From positions 1 to 35,247 of the forward strand of contig JAIQFF010000037.1 of the NCBI GenBank assembly GCA_020073395.1: 35,247 bases of DNA, written 5' to 3'. The stretch is from Terriglobia bacterium. GTDB taxonomy: Bacteria > Acidobacteriota > Terriglobia > Terriglobales > Acidobacteriaceae. The notes under the pieces are model-generated. The model saw nothing but the letters and a program-made list of their open reading frames with translations, searched no databases and was not told where the DNA came from. Shown in pieces: positions 1 to 8,376 of the stretch. Made by a program: the position numbers and the translations under genes. The stretch's first letter is position 1; each line of letters opens with the position of its first letter.

Positions 1-1077
1 CGCCTCACTGCCCATGTGCATGGCTGGAAGCTCCGTACAGGAAGAGCAGATCGATCACATCTTGCCGGGCTCAAATCAGACAGCGGCCCCGGCGCCGCCG
101 TGCTCGTCATCAAGAACGGAAGCATCGTGTTCAAGCGTGGATACGGCGTGGCCGATCTGCGCTCCCGGCGCAGAATTGACGCGCATACCAATTTCCGCCT
201 GGCGTCATGCACCAAGCAGTTCACCGCCATGGCGGTCATGCTGCTGGTACGCGATGGCATGCTGCGCTACAAAGACCGGCTCACCGATATATTCCCCGAG
301 TTTCCGGAGTACGGAAAATCCATCACCATTCGCAATCTTCTGAACCACACCTCAGGCCTGCTGGACTATGAAGACCTCATGGAGAAGCCCGCTGCCGGCA
401 CTCCGCCGGAAAACATCCCTCAGATTAAAGATGCCGGCGTGCTGGGGCTGCTGCAACAACAGAAGACCACCAAATTTCCTCCCGGCACTAAGTGGGATTA
501 CAGCAACTCCGGATATGCCATTCTGGCCATGGTGGTAGAGAAGGTTTCCGGCCAGCCGTTTGGCGATTTCCTTCATGACCGCATTTTTGCCCTCCTGGAC
601 ATGAAGCAGACCGTGGCCTACGAAAAAGGCAAGAACACAGTGGCCAACCGCGCCTACGGCCATACTCATGAAGGCGGCGCATGGCGCGAGATGGACCAGA
701 GTCCAACATCGGCGGTATTGGGCGATGGCGGGGTCTATTCTTCGCTCGACGATCTGGCCAAGTGGGACTACGCGCTCACCCATTACACGTTATTGAGCGA
801 GGCCGAAATGGAGCCAGCAATTATTCCGGTCAAAGTGGCGGATGGCAGCGTGCAGGAGCCTGACGGCACCCCAGCCGCGTACGGTTTTGGCTGGTTCCTG
901 AATCCGTACAAGAATCGCAGCCGCATGTGGCACTACGGCGAGACCGTGGGCTTTCGCACCACCATCCAACGCCTGGTGGAAGACAAACTTACGATTATCG
1001 TTCTCTGCAACCGCGACGATGTGGAGCCGGCTAATCTGGCCCTGAAACTTGCCGATCTTTTCCTCACGGCGCACTGA
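1..1077 (+). CDS. Serine hydrolase, class C beta-lactamase-like (5' end outside window, probable frameshift)
   Basis: This is a penicillin-binding-protein/class C beta-lactamase-fold serine hydrolase (Beta-lactamase family, PF00144). Counting from the GTG at 16, the three active-site motifs are present and in order: SCTK at 64-67 (nucleophile Ser and Lys), YSN at 162-164, and HYG at 306-308. Such proteins are often exported peptidases or esterases and need not hydrolyse beta-lactams; the substrate cannot be read from sequence. The frame is open to base 1, so the true start may lie upstream. The 5' 60 bases make better sense in the next frame, which reads VQEEQIDHIL just before the in-frame AGLKSDSGPG, so one base appears to be missing near 65-68. 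It stands alone: the following gene begins 154 bases later. Confidence 0.85.
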   Translation, partial: RLTAHVHGWKLRTGRADRSHLAGLKSDSGPGAAVLVIKNGSIVFKRGYGVADLRSRRRIDAHTNFRLASCTKQFTAMAVMLLVRDGMLRYKDRLTDIFPEFPEYGKSITIRNLLNHTSGLLDYEDLMEKPAAGTPPENIPQIKDAGVLGLLQQQKTTKFPPGTKWDYSNSGYAILAMVVEKVSGQPFGDFLHDRIFALLDMKQTVAYEKGKNTVANRAYGHTHEGGAWREMDQSPTSAVLGDGGVYSSLDDLAKWDYALTHYTLLSEAEMEPAIIPVKVADGSVQEPDGTPAAYGFGWFLNPYKNRSRMWHYGETVGFRTTIQRLVEDKLTIIVLCNRDDVEPANLALKLADLFLTAH

Positions 1078-1230
1078 AGCTGAAATGCAGTAAGATTCGA
1101 ACGAACTCCGCTGACGCCTCGTATAACGCCCGCATCTTGCCGGCTGTCCCGAAGGCGTCCCGCCCTCGACCCGGCGAGCGAAAACGCAAGCCGGATAGCC
1201 GCAAGGACGGGAGAAGTTTAAGGAATAGAG
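1078..1230. other. Intergenic gap with an imperfect inverted repeat
   Basis: No gene is visible here. The segment carries an imperfect dyad: cttgccggct at about 1136-1145 can pair with agccgcaag at about 1197-1205, enclosing a GC-rich stretch. No T-run follows, so a classical terminator is not supported. A Shine-Dalgarno-like aagga lies at 1220-1224, just ahead of the next gene. Confidence 0.4.
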
Positions 1231-2856
1231 ATGCCCATGTCTGAAGTAGTCGAAAAGCCCGCCGCGGAAAGCTTGAACCCGGTGTCCAGCCCCGGCACGG
1301 CGCCTTCGGTCGAGGTTTATGCCGTGTATGGCGTCGAGCCTGAGATCCAGGCCTACGCCATGGCCAAGTACTCGCGCTCGGCGCTCTCCATGAAAGAGTC
1401 GCTGCGGGAGATCAGCCAGCAGAAGGCGGAGAAGTTTCTTAACACTTTCTACTTCCAGTACGGCCACCGCTCCATTGCTGACCTGGCGCACATTGCGCTG
1501 GCCGTCGAACGACTGTCCATTCTGGCGGCCATCGCGGTTGCCGACGAGCAGCGCTGGGACGGGCAGGAGCGTTCCACCCGCTACCAGGACTTCAAAAAGA
1601 GCGGCTATTACGTACCCGACTTCCGCGAAGACCCTGTGGTCGCGGGCGACTCGCCCGCCTCGATGTCTGCCAAAGATTTCTACCGGGAGACGGTCGATTC
1701 ATTATTCACCGAATACGAAGCGCTGTCCGACCGCATGTTTCTGTACCTGGCCAGCATCACGCCTAAGCCCGACGAGATGAAGCAGGAGGCCTACGAGCGC
1801 ACCTTGCGGGCCCGCGCATTCGATATTTCCCGCTATCTGTTGCCGCTGGCGGCCAACACTTCATTGGGAGAGATCGTCAACGCGCGCACGCTGGAAAGCC
1901 AGGTGTCGCACCTGCTCTCGCATACGCACAAGGAAATCCGGCAATTGGGAGAACTGCTGAAACGTGCCGCGATCTCTCCCGCGTACAACGCGAACCATGA
2001 CTCATTGCGGGAGTTAGTCGAGCAGATTCGCGCCGTTTCGCCGGAGTTGGGCGCCCGCGCCGAGCAGGAATTGTTGCGGGAAGTCCGCGTGGCCCCGACC
2101 CTGGTGAAGTATGCCGATCCCAACCAGTATGAGATCGAGACCCGGCGCACCATGAGGCAGATTGCATCCGAACTGATGGGGGATTTGCCCATTGCCGCGG
2201 CACCGACCGTCGATCTTCTGGAAGAAGAGTTGCTCGAGGTCGAGCTGGCGACCACATTGGTTTATGAGCACTGCCACTATTCCTATCGCCAGATTCGCCT
2301 GGCGGTCGAAGCTGCCGGCGGAGTCATTCGCCGCGAGATCATCGATCTGGGCCTGCGCCATCGCGGCCGCCATGACGAGATGCTCAGGGCCTTCTGCGCC
2401 GGGCAGCAGTTCCGCTTCGACATCCTGATGGATATCGGCGGCTTCCGCGACATGCACCGCCACCGCCGCTGCATCCAGATCGGACAGGAATTCACCACCA
2501 GACACGGATACGACACTCCGGCGGAACTGGAAGCCTCAGGCGCACGGGAAAATTACGTTGCCGTGATGCAGCGTACCGCGAGCGCGGTTGAAAAGCTGGC
2601 CGCGGGGGGAGGAGCGGAGGCGTGCGAAAATTCTCAGTACGCGATTCCACTCGGCTTCCGCAAGCGCACCCTCTTCAAGATGGATTTCGCCGAAGTGGTT
2701 TACATCTCCGAACTCCGAACCGGACCCGCAGGTCACTTCTCATACCGCAATGTGGCCTATGCGATGTACGAAGCTGTGGCGAAGAAGTATCCCGCGCTGG
2801 CGAAGTATCTGAGGGTGCATGATGTGAAGCAGCCGGTGGACTTGCTGAAGCGGTAG
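1231..2856 (+). CDS. ThyX-family (FAD-dependent thymidylate synthase-like) protein, two-domain form
   Basis: The 541-residue protein looks like two ThyX-type units in tandem, about twice the length of a normal ThyX (220-250 aa). ThyX makes dTMP from dUMP using methylene-tetrahydrofolate and FAD/NADPH. In the first half GHRSIADLAHIAL (78-90) and QERSTRYQ (112-119) match the flavin/dUMP-binding region, but the RHR preceding the latter is replaced by QRW. In the second half RHR is kept (410-412) but the rest of the signature RHRxxSxNxxSxR is degenerate, ending QEFTTRHG (419-426). Long ThyX-like proteins of this kind occur in several phyla; whether they make dTMP is not evident from the motifs. 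The start at 1231 has aagga 6 bases upstream; an ATG at 1237 is an alternative. It has no obvious operon partner. Confidence 0.8.
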   Translation: MPMSEVVEKPAAESLNPVSSPGTAPSVEVYAVYGVEPEIQAYAMAKYSRSALSMKESLREISQQKAEKFLNTFYFQYGHRSIADLAHIALAVERLSILAAIAVADEQRWDGQERSTRYQDFKKSGYYVPDFREDPVVAGDSPASMSAKDFYRETVDSLFTEYEALSDRMFLYLASITPKPDEMKQEAYERTLRARAFDISRYLLPLAANTSLGEIVNARTLESQVSHLLSHTHKEIRQLGELLKRAAISPAYNANHDSLRELVEQIRAVSPELGARAEQELLREVRVAPTLVKYADPNQYEIETRRTMRQIASELMGDLPIAAAPTVDLLEEELLEVELATTLVYEHCHYSYRQIRLAVEAAGGVIRREIIDLGLRHRGRHDEMLRAFCAGQQFRFDILMDIGGFRDMHRHRRCIQIGQEFTTRHGYDTPAELEASGARENYVAVMQRTASAVEKLAAGGGAEACENSQYAIPLGFRKRTLFKMDFAEVVYISELRTGPAGHFSYRNVAYAMYEAVAKKYPALAKYLRVHDVKQPVDLLKR

Positions 2857-3083
2857 ATTCGAGGCATCAGATCAAAATCAAAGTCAAAGGCGGCGGACAA
2901 AAGTGTCCGCCCCACACTTCTATGGGGTAACCGGCAACTTCCACCCCCTGGTCAAAAAATGACTAGTACATCCTGCACTAAAGTACCCTAGCCAATCCCG
3001 CGATACGCCTAGATGATAGGTACTTCTGTTCGTCTGCCCGGATCCTGAGCCGGATCCCCAAAGAATGCCACTGGACTCTCTTT
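2857..3083. other. Intergenic region with hairpin and a TAGTAC dyad
   Basis: No gene is visible. A perfect 8-bp stem, ggcggaca/tgtccgcc with loop aaag, occupies 2892-2911, 36 bases after the thyX-like stop. It lacks a T-run, so it may be a Rho-type or repeat-derived hairpin. Further on, about 2961-2991, lies an imperfect dyad with arms ctagtac and gtaccctag, which could be a binding site for the promoter of the next gene. Confidence 0.4.
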
Positions 3084-4976
3084 ATGCCTGGTATTTGTAT
3101 CCACGAGTTTTTCTGGCCACTGCGGGGTGCTGACGCCCGCTATTACCAGGTGTGTCGTCTATGCGGGGCCCAGCGCGAATACGACTGGAAGAACATGAGG
3201 CGCGTGGATGTAGAGCCGGCCGCGACGGTTCCATCCCGAAACTCCGTTACGGGTCTTCAACACAAAGCCCAGTTGAAGACTTTGCCTCCTCTCAGGCTAC
3301 TGGTCGAGCTGGAACCGGCATACCGCGTTTTCCTGCGAAACCTGTCCGACACGCTGCGATCGATCCCGCCACGCGCTCACGAGTTCCGGTCTCTGTCTTT
3401 CTGGCGGGAGGTCTTTTTCTACTCTGGCCTGCCCTGGCGCCGCTTTGGGCAATCGCTGCTCGGTCATGCGGTCGTGCTTGCCATGGTGTTGATCGTGTCC
3501 CAGACCTGGACGCAAGATGAGCCCCTGCGGCGAAGCCCCTTTGAAAATACCCACCTCACCTATTACAAGCCTGACGGGTCATATCCAGCGCTGCGCGGCA
3601 ACCCAGCCCCGGTGCAGCGAGCGTCCCGAAAACAGATTGACTCCGCGCGTCGCGGCTCGATCCGGGTGGCGCCTGAGCGCGCCCAGGCAGCCATGAAAGC
3701 GCCCGACATCAAGCTCAAGGGACCCAGGGGACCCAATGTCGCGGCTCCCAATATGGTGGCCTCGAACCCGGTTCTTCCCGCGATGCCACTTGCGTCCACT
3801 GGGTCTTCGCGATTGGGCGGGCCTTCGAGTCCGACTGCGATAGTCGCTCCGCCGCCCGAGGTTAGCCAGGGAACTTCTCGCCGGCTGGGCTTGCTGCAGG
3901 CCTCGGGCGTCGCCCCCGCACCCCAGGTTGGAGTGGAATCCTCACGACGTGCCGTGACCGTGCCCGGTGCGGCCGTGGTTGGACCGCCCCCAGTTTTGCA
4001 GGCCTCGATACACCGAGTTGGAGACATCAATATCGGCCCAGCCGCGGTGGTCGTGGTCGCGCCCGCGCCGCGGTTGCCGGTGGGCGAGCAGCGCACAATT
4101 TCGGGAGCGATCCAGTCGGCTCTGGGCAGTCTGGTGGGGCTGGCCGTGCCGCCTCCGCCTACGGCGCCAGGCTCCGCAACCCTGGGCGCTGGTCGCGCCG
4201 GCATGCTGTCCGGTGCCGGTTCCGGCGTCGTGCCGCCTCCGCCGTCGGTGCAGGCAATTGAGGATGCAGGCAACACTAAGGGAAGTGGACGCGTGGGTTT
4301 GCTGTCCGGTAGTTCGCTGTCCAGCGCTGGTGTGCAAGCGGTTCCGCCCCCGCCATCCCTTGGGGGCGCGGGCAATGCCGGCGCTGGACAACGCGCGGGT
4401 TTGTTGTCCGGCACAGGTTCTGGTGAAGGTTTGCAAGCTGTCCCGCCAGCTCCAACAGTTGGGGAGGGAGGCAACTCCGACCATGGTGGACGCCAAATGG
4501 CGATGGCCAACGCTCCCGCCCTGGCTCCCGAGCCGCCGCCGATCACTGACAACCCGCGGCAGCGACCTGCGGCCGTCCGAGAACCGCCTACCCAAGAGAT
4601 GCCTCTGCGCCTGATCGGCCTGGCCATGGCTCTGCCGAGTTCGTCTTACTTTTCCAACTACGAGGTCTATATCGCCGAACGACGGCTGCGCAAGAACCTC
4701 ACAGAACTGGTGAAGCTGGTGTACGTCTATCTCCCTTACCAACGCCGCCTGTCTGAGTATGGTGTGGACAACTCGAAAGTGTACAGGCTGCTGGTCAGCC
4801 GCGACCGGAGTTGCGACGAATCGCTGATGCAGATGACCTGGCCTGAAACCGATCCTCACCCGGACGCGCACAATGCCGCCGATGCTCCAGGGTTGAGTGC
4901 CGCCGACAAGAAGAGCACCCTGCCTTGCTACCGCACCACCGCCGACGATTACCGCAAAGCGATCGCACGCCGCTAA
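3084..4976 (+). CDS. Membrane-anchored Pro-rich repeat protein with N-terminal Cys/His motif
   Basis: Function unknown. The 630-residue product starts with a possible zinc-binding segment (Cys5, His7, Cys24, Cys27 in CRLC), has one hydrophobic span at about 124-141, and then a long Pro/Gly/Ala/Val-rich region (about 170-500). Within it are decaying repeats of 30-38 residues built around an LLSG-type segment followed by VPPPP, for example AGMLSGAGSG, VGLLSGSSLS and AGLLSGTGSG. The C-terminal 120 residues form a separate folded-looking domain with three cysteines. A cytoplasmic Cys motif, one membrane span and a periplasm-spanning Pro-rich stalk recall acidobacterial TonB-like energy transducers, but I see no recognisable TonB C-terminal motif. 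No clear ribosome binding site precedes the ATG. It is convergent with the next gene, 38 bases away. Confidence 0.7.
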   Translation: MPGICIHEFFWPLRGADARYYQVCRLCGAQREYDWKNMRRVDVEPAATVPSRNSVTGLQHKAQLKTLPPLRLLVELEPAYRVFLRNLSDTLRSIPPRAHEFRSLSFWREVFFYSGLPWRRFGQSLLGHAVVLAMVLIVSQTWTQDEPLRRSPFENTHLTYYKPDGSYPALRGNPAPVQRASRKQIDSARRGSIRVAPERAQAAMKAPDIKLKGPRGPNVAAPNMVASNPVLPAMPLASTGSSRLGGPSSPTAIVAPPPEVSQGTSRRLGLLQASGVAPAPQVGVESSRRAVTVPGAAVVGPPPVLQASIHRVGDINIGPAAVVVVAPAPRLPVGEQRTISGAIQSALGSLVGLAVPPPPTAPGSATLGAGRAGMLSGAGSGVVPPPPSVQAIEDAGNTKGSGRVGLLSGSSLSSAGVQAVPPPPSLGGAGNAGAGQRAGLLSGTGSGEGLQAVPPAPTVGEGGNSDHGGRQMAMANAPALAPEPPPITDNPRQRPAAVREPPTQEMPLRLIGLAMALPSSSYFSNYEVYIAERRLRKNLTELVKLVYVYLPYQRRLSEYGVDNSKVYRLLVSRDRSCDESLMQMTWPETDPHPDAHNAADAPGLSAADKKSTLPCYRTTADDYRKAIARR

Positions 4977-5014
4977 ATTCGCAGTTGGGATGTTGATAGC
5001 GGCGGTCCAGAACA

Positions 5015-5548
5015 CTACTTGGGCGGTGCAGGCGGCGGCAACGGCACCGCATTGTGCAGGGCGGCCAGCAGCCATTTGCCATTTTTCCTGACATAGACGC
5101 GGGTAAAACGCAGTACCCGGCTGACGCTGGCGTTCGGGTCCGCGACCCACGTGTGCCGGTCCCTGTCGATGCGTGCACCCGCGCTCTTCAATTCCAAACT
5201 GCCGATCACCACCGCAGTATCGCCGTAAAGGCGTAGCTGAACCTCCTTCTCGTCATAAATCTCCCAGCGGAACTTCCCCGCCTTGATCAGCTCCGCCAAC
5301 GGATTGAAGTACTCGTTGAGCCACGTTGTTTTGTCCTGCACGTATCCCGAGACGTCGGTCTGTAGATAGTCGTCGACCATCGAGCTGGCAATCCTGTCGG
5401 AGTCACCCTCAAGGCTGGCCTGCCGACGCTCGGCCATAAGAGCGCGGAGCTCAGCTTCGGAGGAGGAGCCGGGTGACTGCGAGAGTAGCGGAGCCTCATA
5501 ACAGCAAACCATCACACCAACAAGAATTAGAATTCTTCTTAAACTCAT
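5015..5548 (-). CDS. Secreted SnoaL/NTF2-like (DUF4440-type) protein
   Basis: The 177-residue protein begins with a signal peptide (MSLRRILILVGVMVCC, ending near residue 23) and continues as a small cone-shaped alpha/beta fold of the NTF2-like superfamily: an N-terminal helix with LRALMAERRQASLEGD, a mid-section IYDEKEVQLRLYGDTAVVIG, and the terminal strand pair RFTRVYVRKNGKWLLAALHN. That last motif (W.. .A..H) is typical of DUF4440/SnoaL-like proteins. Members bind small ligands or act as isomerases or hydrolases; no substrate can be assigned. A strong GGAGG (complement of 5553-5557) lies at the usual distance from the ATG. It is transcribed divergently from the gene at 5688. Confidence 0.8.
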   Translation of the reverse strand: MSLRRILILVGVMVCCYEAPLLSQSPGSSSEAELRALMAERRQASLEGDSDRIASSMVDDYLQTDVSGYVQDKTTWLNEYFNPLAELIKAGKFRWEIYDEKEVQLRLYGDTAVVIGSLELKSAGARIDRDRHTWVADPNASVSRVLRFTRVYVRKNGKWLLAALHNAVPLPPPAPPK

Positions 5549-5687
5549 CTGACCTCCAGGAGATGGGAATCATAGAGCAAAACTCATCAACAGGGTCCTC
5601 GATTTATCCCATTACGAAGGTTATGTGAGACCGTCAATGCCGCTTGTTGCCTGCGCTCTGTCTGCCCTTAAATAACGTGGGGGCGTT

Positions 5688-6563
5688 ATGAAAACAGTGT
5701 GCATGCTCGGGTTGGTATTGCTGTGTCTAGGCAGACTATCGCTCGCGCAAGACAAAGTGTTCGACTGGGTCCGCGCCAGCGATGAAGTTTCGCAGCTCGA
5801 TCCGGCGGATTACCACGCGGGCCGCGTCTATCGTCCGGGTTCCGACGGTGGCAGCATGCACGTTGACATTCAGGCAAAACGGCCGGTAACCATCGCCATG
5901 GCGTTTGCCAGCGACTGGAATGACTGGCAGCAGCATCCGGAGAGTCAGGCCCCTGAATTTCGTTGCATGCGTGAACATGTGACCAGCACGACCTACGAGT
6001 GCCACATGCCGCCGAACCGGCCCATGGTGCTACTCATTCGCGATGAACGAACCTCCGATCGCGCCGTATTCAAAGGAATTGGAGTGGTGCTGGGCCGCGG
6101 CGCCAGGCAGTTTATCTCGCCCAATGACGTGACGGTCACCTATTACAGCTGGACGTGCGTACAGAATTGCATCCAGCCAGAGTTTCAGTGGTTTTCTCTG
6201 GTGAAAGAGAAATATGAACTGACCTCCGTCCCGAAGATCTACAGCCTTCTGACCCCGGAGCGCGACGGACAGCAGGTGAATGTGAGGATCAAGGCCCCGG
6301 TCCCCATGACGATCGCACTCTTGCCGTCCGAACTCGCCGATCAGGTGTATGACAACCCAGCAGCGCTTTCCTCTGCGCTTGCCAAAACCTCATGCAAGCA
6401 GCGCGGAGTTCAGTCGCTCAGCTTCGACTGCACGGTGAACCTCGCCGATGGACGCCAGTCGCTCGTGGTGGTTCCCGACGGGGCCAAGGTCCCTCACAAG
6501 AAGGCGGAAATCCAGTTGCAGACGGTGAAGTGCGCCGCTAACTGCGACCTGCTGAACAAGTAG
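5688..6563 (+). CDS. Secreted protein of unknown function with internal duplication
   Basis: I do not recognise the family. The 291 residues start with a signal peptide (MKTVCMLGLVLLCLGRLSLA, cleavage likely after LSLA). The mature part seems to consist of two homologous halves: one with VDIQAKRPVTIAMA followed by a paired-cysteine region and NRPMVLLIRDER, the other with VRIKAPVPMTIALL followed by a paired-cysteine region and RQSLVVVPDG. Each half ends with a CxxNC motif (WTCVQNC and VKCAANC). The even cysteine content suits disulfide bonding outside the cytoplasm. The purine-rich tract gggggcgtt stands before the ATG. It shares a 139-base divergent promoter region with the SnoaL-like gene. 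Confidence 0.7.
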   Translation: MKTVCMLGLVLLCLGRLSLAQDKVFDWVRASDEVSQLDPADYHAGRVYRPGSDGGSMHVDIQAKRPVTIAMAFASDWNDWQQHPESQAPEFRCMREHVTSTTYECHMPPNRPMVLLIRDERTSDRAVFKGIGVVLGRGARQFISPNDVTVTYYSWTCVQNCIQPEFQWFSLVKEKYELTSVPKIYSLLTPERDGQQVNVRIKAPVPMTIALLPSELADQVYDNPAALSSALAKTSCKQRGVQSLSFDCTVNLADGRQSLVVVPDGAKVPHKKAEIQLQTVKCAANCDLLNK

Positions 6564-6664
6564 GGAAATACTGCTGTAAGAGGCGATTGCGCTCATCAAC
6601 CCGTTTGGATCTGCTTCTTCAATGGCAATCGGGCTATCCTTGGCTAGCACCTGATAAATTAGAC

Positions 6665-7414
6665 ATGCGCTTCAACTTTGCTGAAATGTCTCAGTCAAGG
6701 CGAGTGTTTCTTACTGCCGATTGGCGAGATCTCGTGATGTTGAACTACGAGGTTGAGCCCAGTCTTTTAAGTCGGTACGTTCCAGCGGGCACGACGCTGG
6801 ATTCATTCCAGGGGCGAACTTACCTCAGTCTGGTGGGCTTTCAATTCTGTCACACCAAGCTATTCGGCTGTTTGCCCGTGCCGTTCCATGCCAATTTCGA
6901 TGAGGTAAACCTGCGCTTCTACGTTCGTCGCAAAGAAGACGGCGAGGATAGAAGAGGGGTGGTTTTTATTGCCGAGGTTGTACCCAGACGCGCAATTGCA
7001 GCAACAGCCCGTCTCGCATACGGGGAGAATTATAGATACTGTCCGATGAGACACCGCATTGAGACGGAGGGGTTGAGTAAGGCCGCCGAGTATCAGTGGC
7101 AGGTCGGCGATCAGTGGTGTCGCCTCTGGGCTCAGACCGCGGGCCCGCCAACACGTCCCCAGGAAGGGAGTTTGGAACAGTTCATTGCCGAACACTACTG
7201 GGGCTATTCGGCCCGACGAACCCGTGGTTCTCTCGAATATCATGTCGGGCACGTCCCCTGGCGAGTGTGGGTGGCTTCTGGCGCTGGATTTGAAGGGGAG
7301 GCCAGCACTCTTTACGGGAACGAACTCTCTACAGTGCTCCGACGACGCCCGGATTGCGCGTTTGTGGCCGATGGCTCTCCCGTCGCCGTCTTCACGGGTA
7401 GAACGGTGCAATGA
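6665..7414 (+). CDS. DUF2071 (YqjF-like) family protein
   Basis: The protein matches the DUF2071/YqjF type, cytoplasmic proteins of unknown function with an acetoacetate-decarboxylase-like fold. Recognisable parts are FLTADWRDLVMLNYEV near the start, the PAGTTLDSFQGRTYLSLVGF segment that gives the typical length and layout, and the central NLRFYVRR strand. I chose the ATG at 6665 because the family homology begins only some 12 residues later; a TTG at 6587 or an ATG at 6686 are alternatives, and none has a strong ribosome binding site. Its stop overlaps the start of the next gene in an ATGA, so the two are probably translated together. DUF2071 and DCC proteins side by side are a known pairing. 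Confidence 0.8.
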   Translation: MRFNFAEMSQSRRVFLTADWRDLVMLNYEVEPSLLSRYVPAGTTLDSFQGRTYLSLVGFQFCHTKLFGCLPVPFHANFDEVNLRFYVRRKEDGEDRRGVVFIAEVVPRRAIAATARLAYGENYRYCPMRHRIETEGLSKAAEYQWQVGDQWCRLWAQTAGPPTRPQEGSLEQFIAEHYWGYSARRTRGSLEYHVGHVPWRVWVASGAGFEGEASTLYGNELSTVLRRRPDCAFVADGSPVAVFTGRTVQ

Positions 7415-7827
7415 AATTGTCAGACCATGAATCGGAATCTGCCCTCCCTCGCGAGGGCTGGATACTCTACGACGGTGGATGCGGGTTCTGCTTTCGTTGG
7501 GTTCATTTGTGGAAGAAGGTTGTTGGACGGCGGGGTTTTGCCCTTAAAGACTTGCAGTCGGCCTCCGCCGACGGCAGCTTGGAAATTCCGCAGGAGAATC
7601 TGTTGGACGACGTACGAGTCTTGACTCGGAGTGGAAAACTGGAATCGGGGGCTAACGCATATCTCTACGTGGCACGACGAATCTGGTGGGCCTGGCCCTT
7701 CTATGCAATCTTCCGTTTGCCTGGCTTCAATTCACTGCTTTGGCTGGGCTATCGTTGGTTTAATCGAAATCGATACCGGGTCTCTCGCCATTTTCTCGCC
7801 AGATCCCGGCAAGATCCGTCCATCTGA
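7411..7827 (+). CDS. DCC family thiol-disulfide oxidoreductase-like protein (DUF393, YuxK-like)
   Basis: The 138-residue protein has the family signature ILYDGGCGFCFRWVHLW: the DGxCxxC element that names the DCC group, in a thioredoxin-like fold. Downstream are the usual GANAYLYVARRIWWAW and LPGFNSLLWLGYRWFNRNRYRVS stretches. DCC proteins are predicted redox proteins, but the reaction is unknown. It starts inside the stop codon of the DUF2071 gene (ATGA overlap at 7411-7414), showing translational coupling. About 170 bases separate it from the next gene. Confidence 0.88.
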   Translation: MKLSDHESESALPREGWILYDGGCGFCFRWVHLWKKVVGRRGFALKDLQSASADGSLEIPQENLLDDVRVLTRSGKLESGANAYLYVARRIWWAWPFYAIFRLPGFNSLLWLGYRWFNRNRYRVSRHFLARSRQDPSI

Positions 7828-7998
7828 GGTTCCAGGGAGCAGGAAAATGCTGACCATGGAGACTCGAAGCCGGGCTCAGTGGCGTAATAACCTATGTACA
7901 ATGTCATATCCGCCATCTTGTTTCAGGCTTTTCCAGCGGTTACTCTCGTAAATCGTAAGCAACCTGTTCCAGAGTGACTGGACGTACAGGAGGACCAA

Positions 7999-8331
7999 AT
8001 GAGCGAACACTACCATGATGTCGGCGATCTGCGGTTTTTAAAGGAGATGGGCAAACTTGCGCCCACCGAGTTCAACGCCTGGCTCAGCCTCGATAACGTA
8101 GTTCGCCGTGAGGACGGCGCCATTCCGAGAAAATATCGCGAGCTCATCGCATTGGGCGTCGCTTTCACGACCCAGTGCCCCTACTGCATTGAAGTGCACG
8201 TAAAGGGCGCGAAAGCGGCAGGCGCCTCCCGCGAAGAGATTACCGAAAGCTCGCTGATTGCCGCTGCCCTACGCGCGGGAGGAGCGGCAACCCACGGCGC
8301 CATGGCGCTGAAGTTCTACGACCAAGTCTGA
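7999..8331 (+). CDS. Carboxymuconolactone decarboxylase / AhpD-like family protein
   Basis: A 110-residue all-helical protein of the CMD/AhpD-like family. The active-site motif CPYCIEVHVKGAKAAGAS carries the CxxC plus downstream His (CxxCxxxH) of the peroxidase-type members, which suggests thiol-based peroxide or redox chemistry rather than decarboxylation. Length and helix pattern fit a single-domain member that assembles as an oligomer. A strong aggagga lies 6-8 bases before the ATG. It is probably co-transcribed with the membrane protein that begins 46 bases downstream. A TG-TACAAT at 7895-7902 is a weak candidate promoter. Confidence 0.88.
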   Translation: MSEHYHDVGDLRFLKEMGKLAPTEFNAWLSLDNVVRREDGAIPRKYRELIALGVAFTTQCPYCIEVHVKGAKAAGASREEITESSLIAAALRAGGAATHGAMALKFYDQV

Positions 8332-8376
8332 ATCCGTGTTTTCTGATTGAAAACGAATTTCGCCCGGAGGTGTGCC

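Noticed and set aside
3563-5150. Long minus-strand frames opposite the Pro-rich repeat gene
   Set aside because: Arise from the codon bias of Pro/Gly-rich repeats; their translations are Arg/Gly/Pro/Thr-rich without domain features.
7847-7951. Short frame MLTMETRSRAQWRN... (34 codons) in the DCC-AhpD gap
   Set aside because: Only a modest purine-rich upstream tract, unusual composition and no recognised domain; length is within chance expectation.
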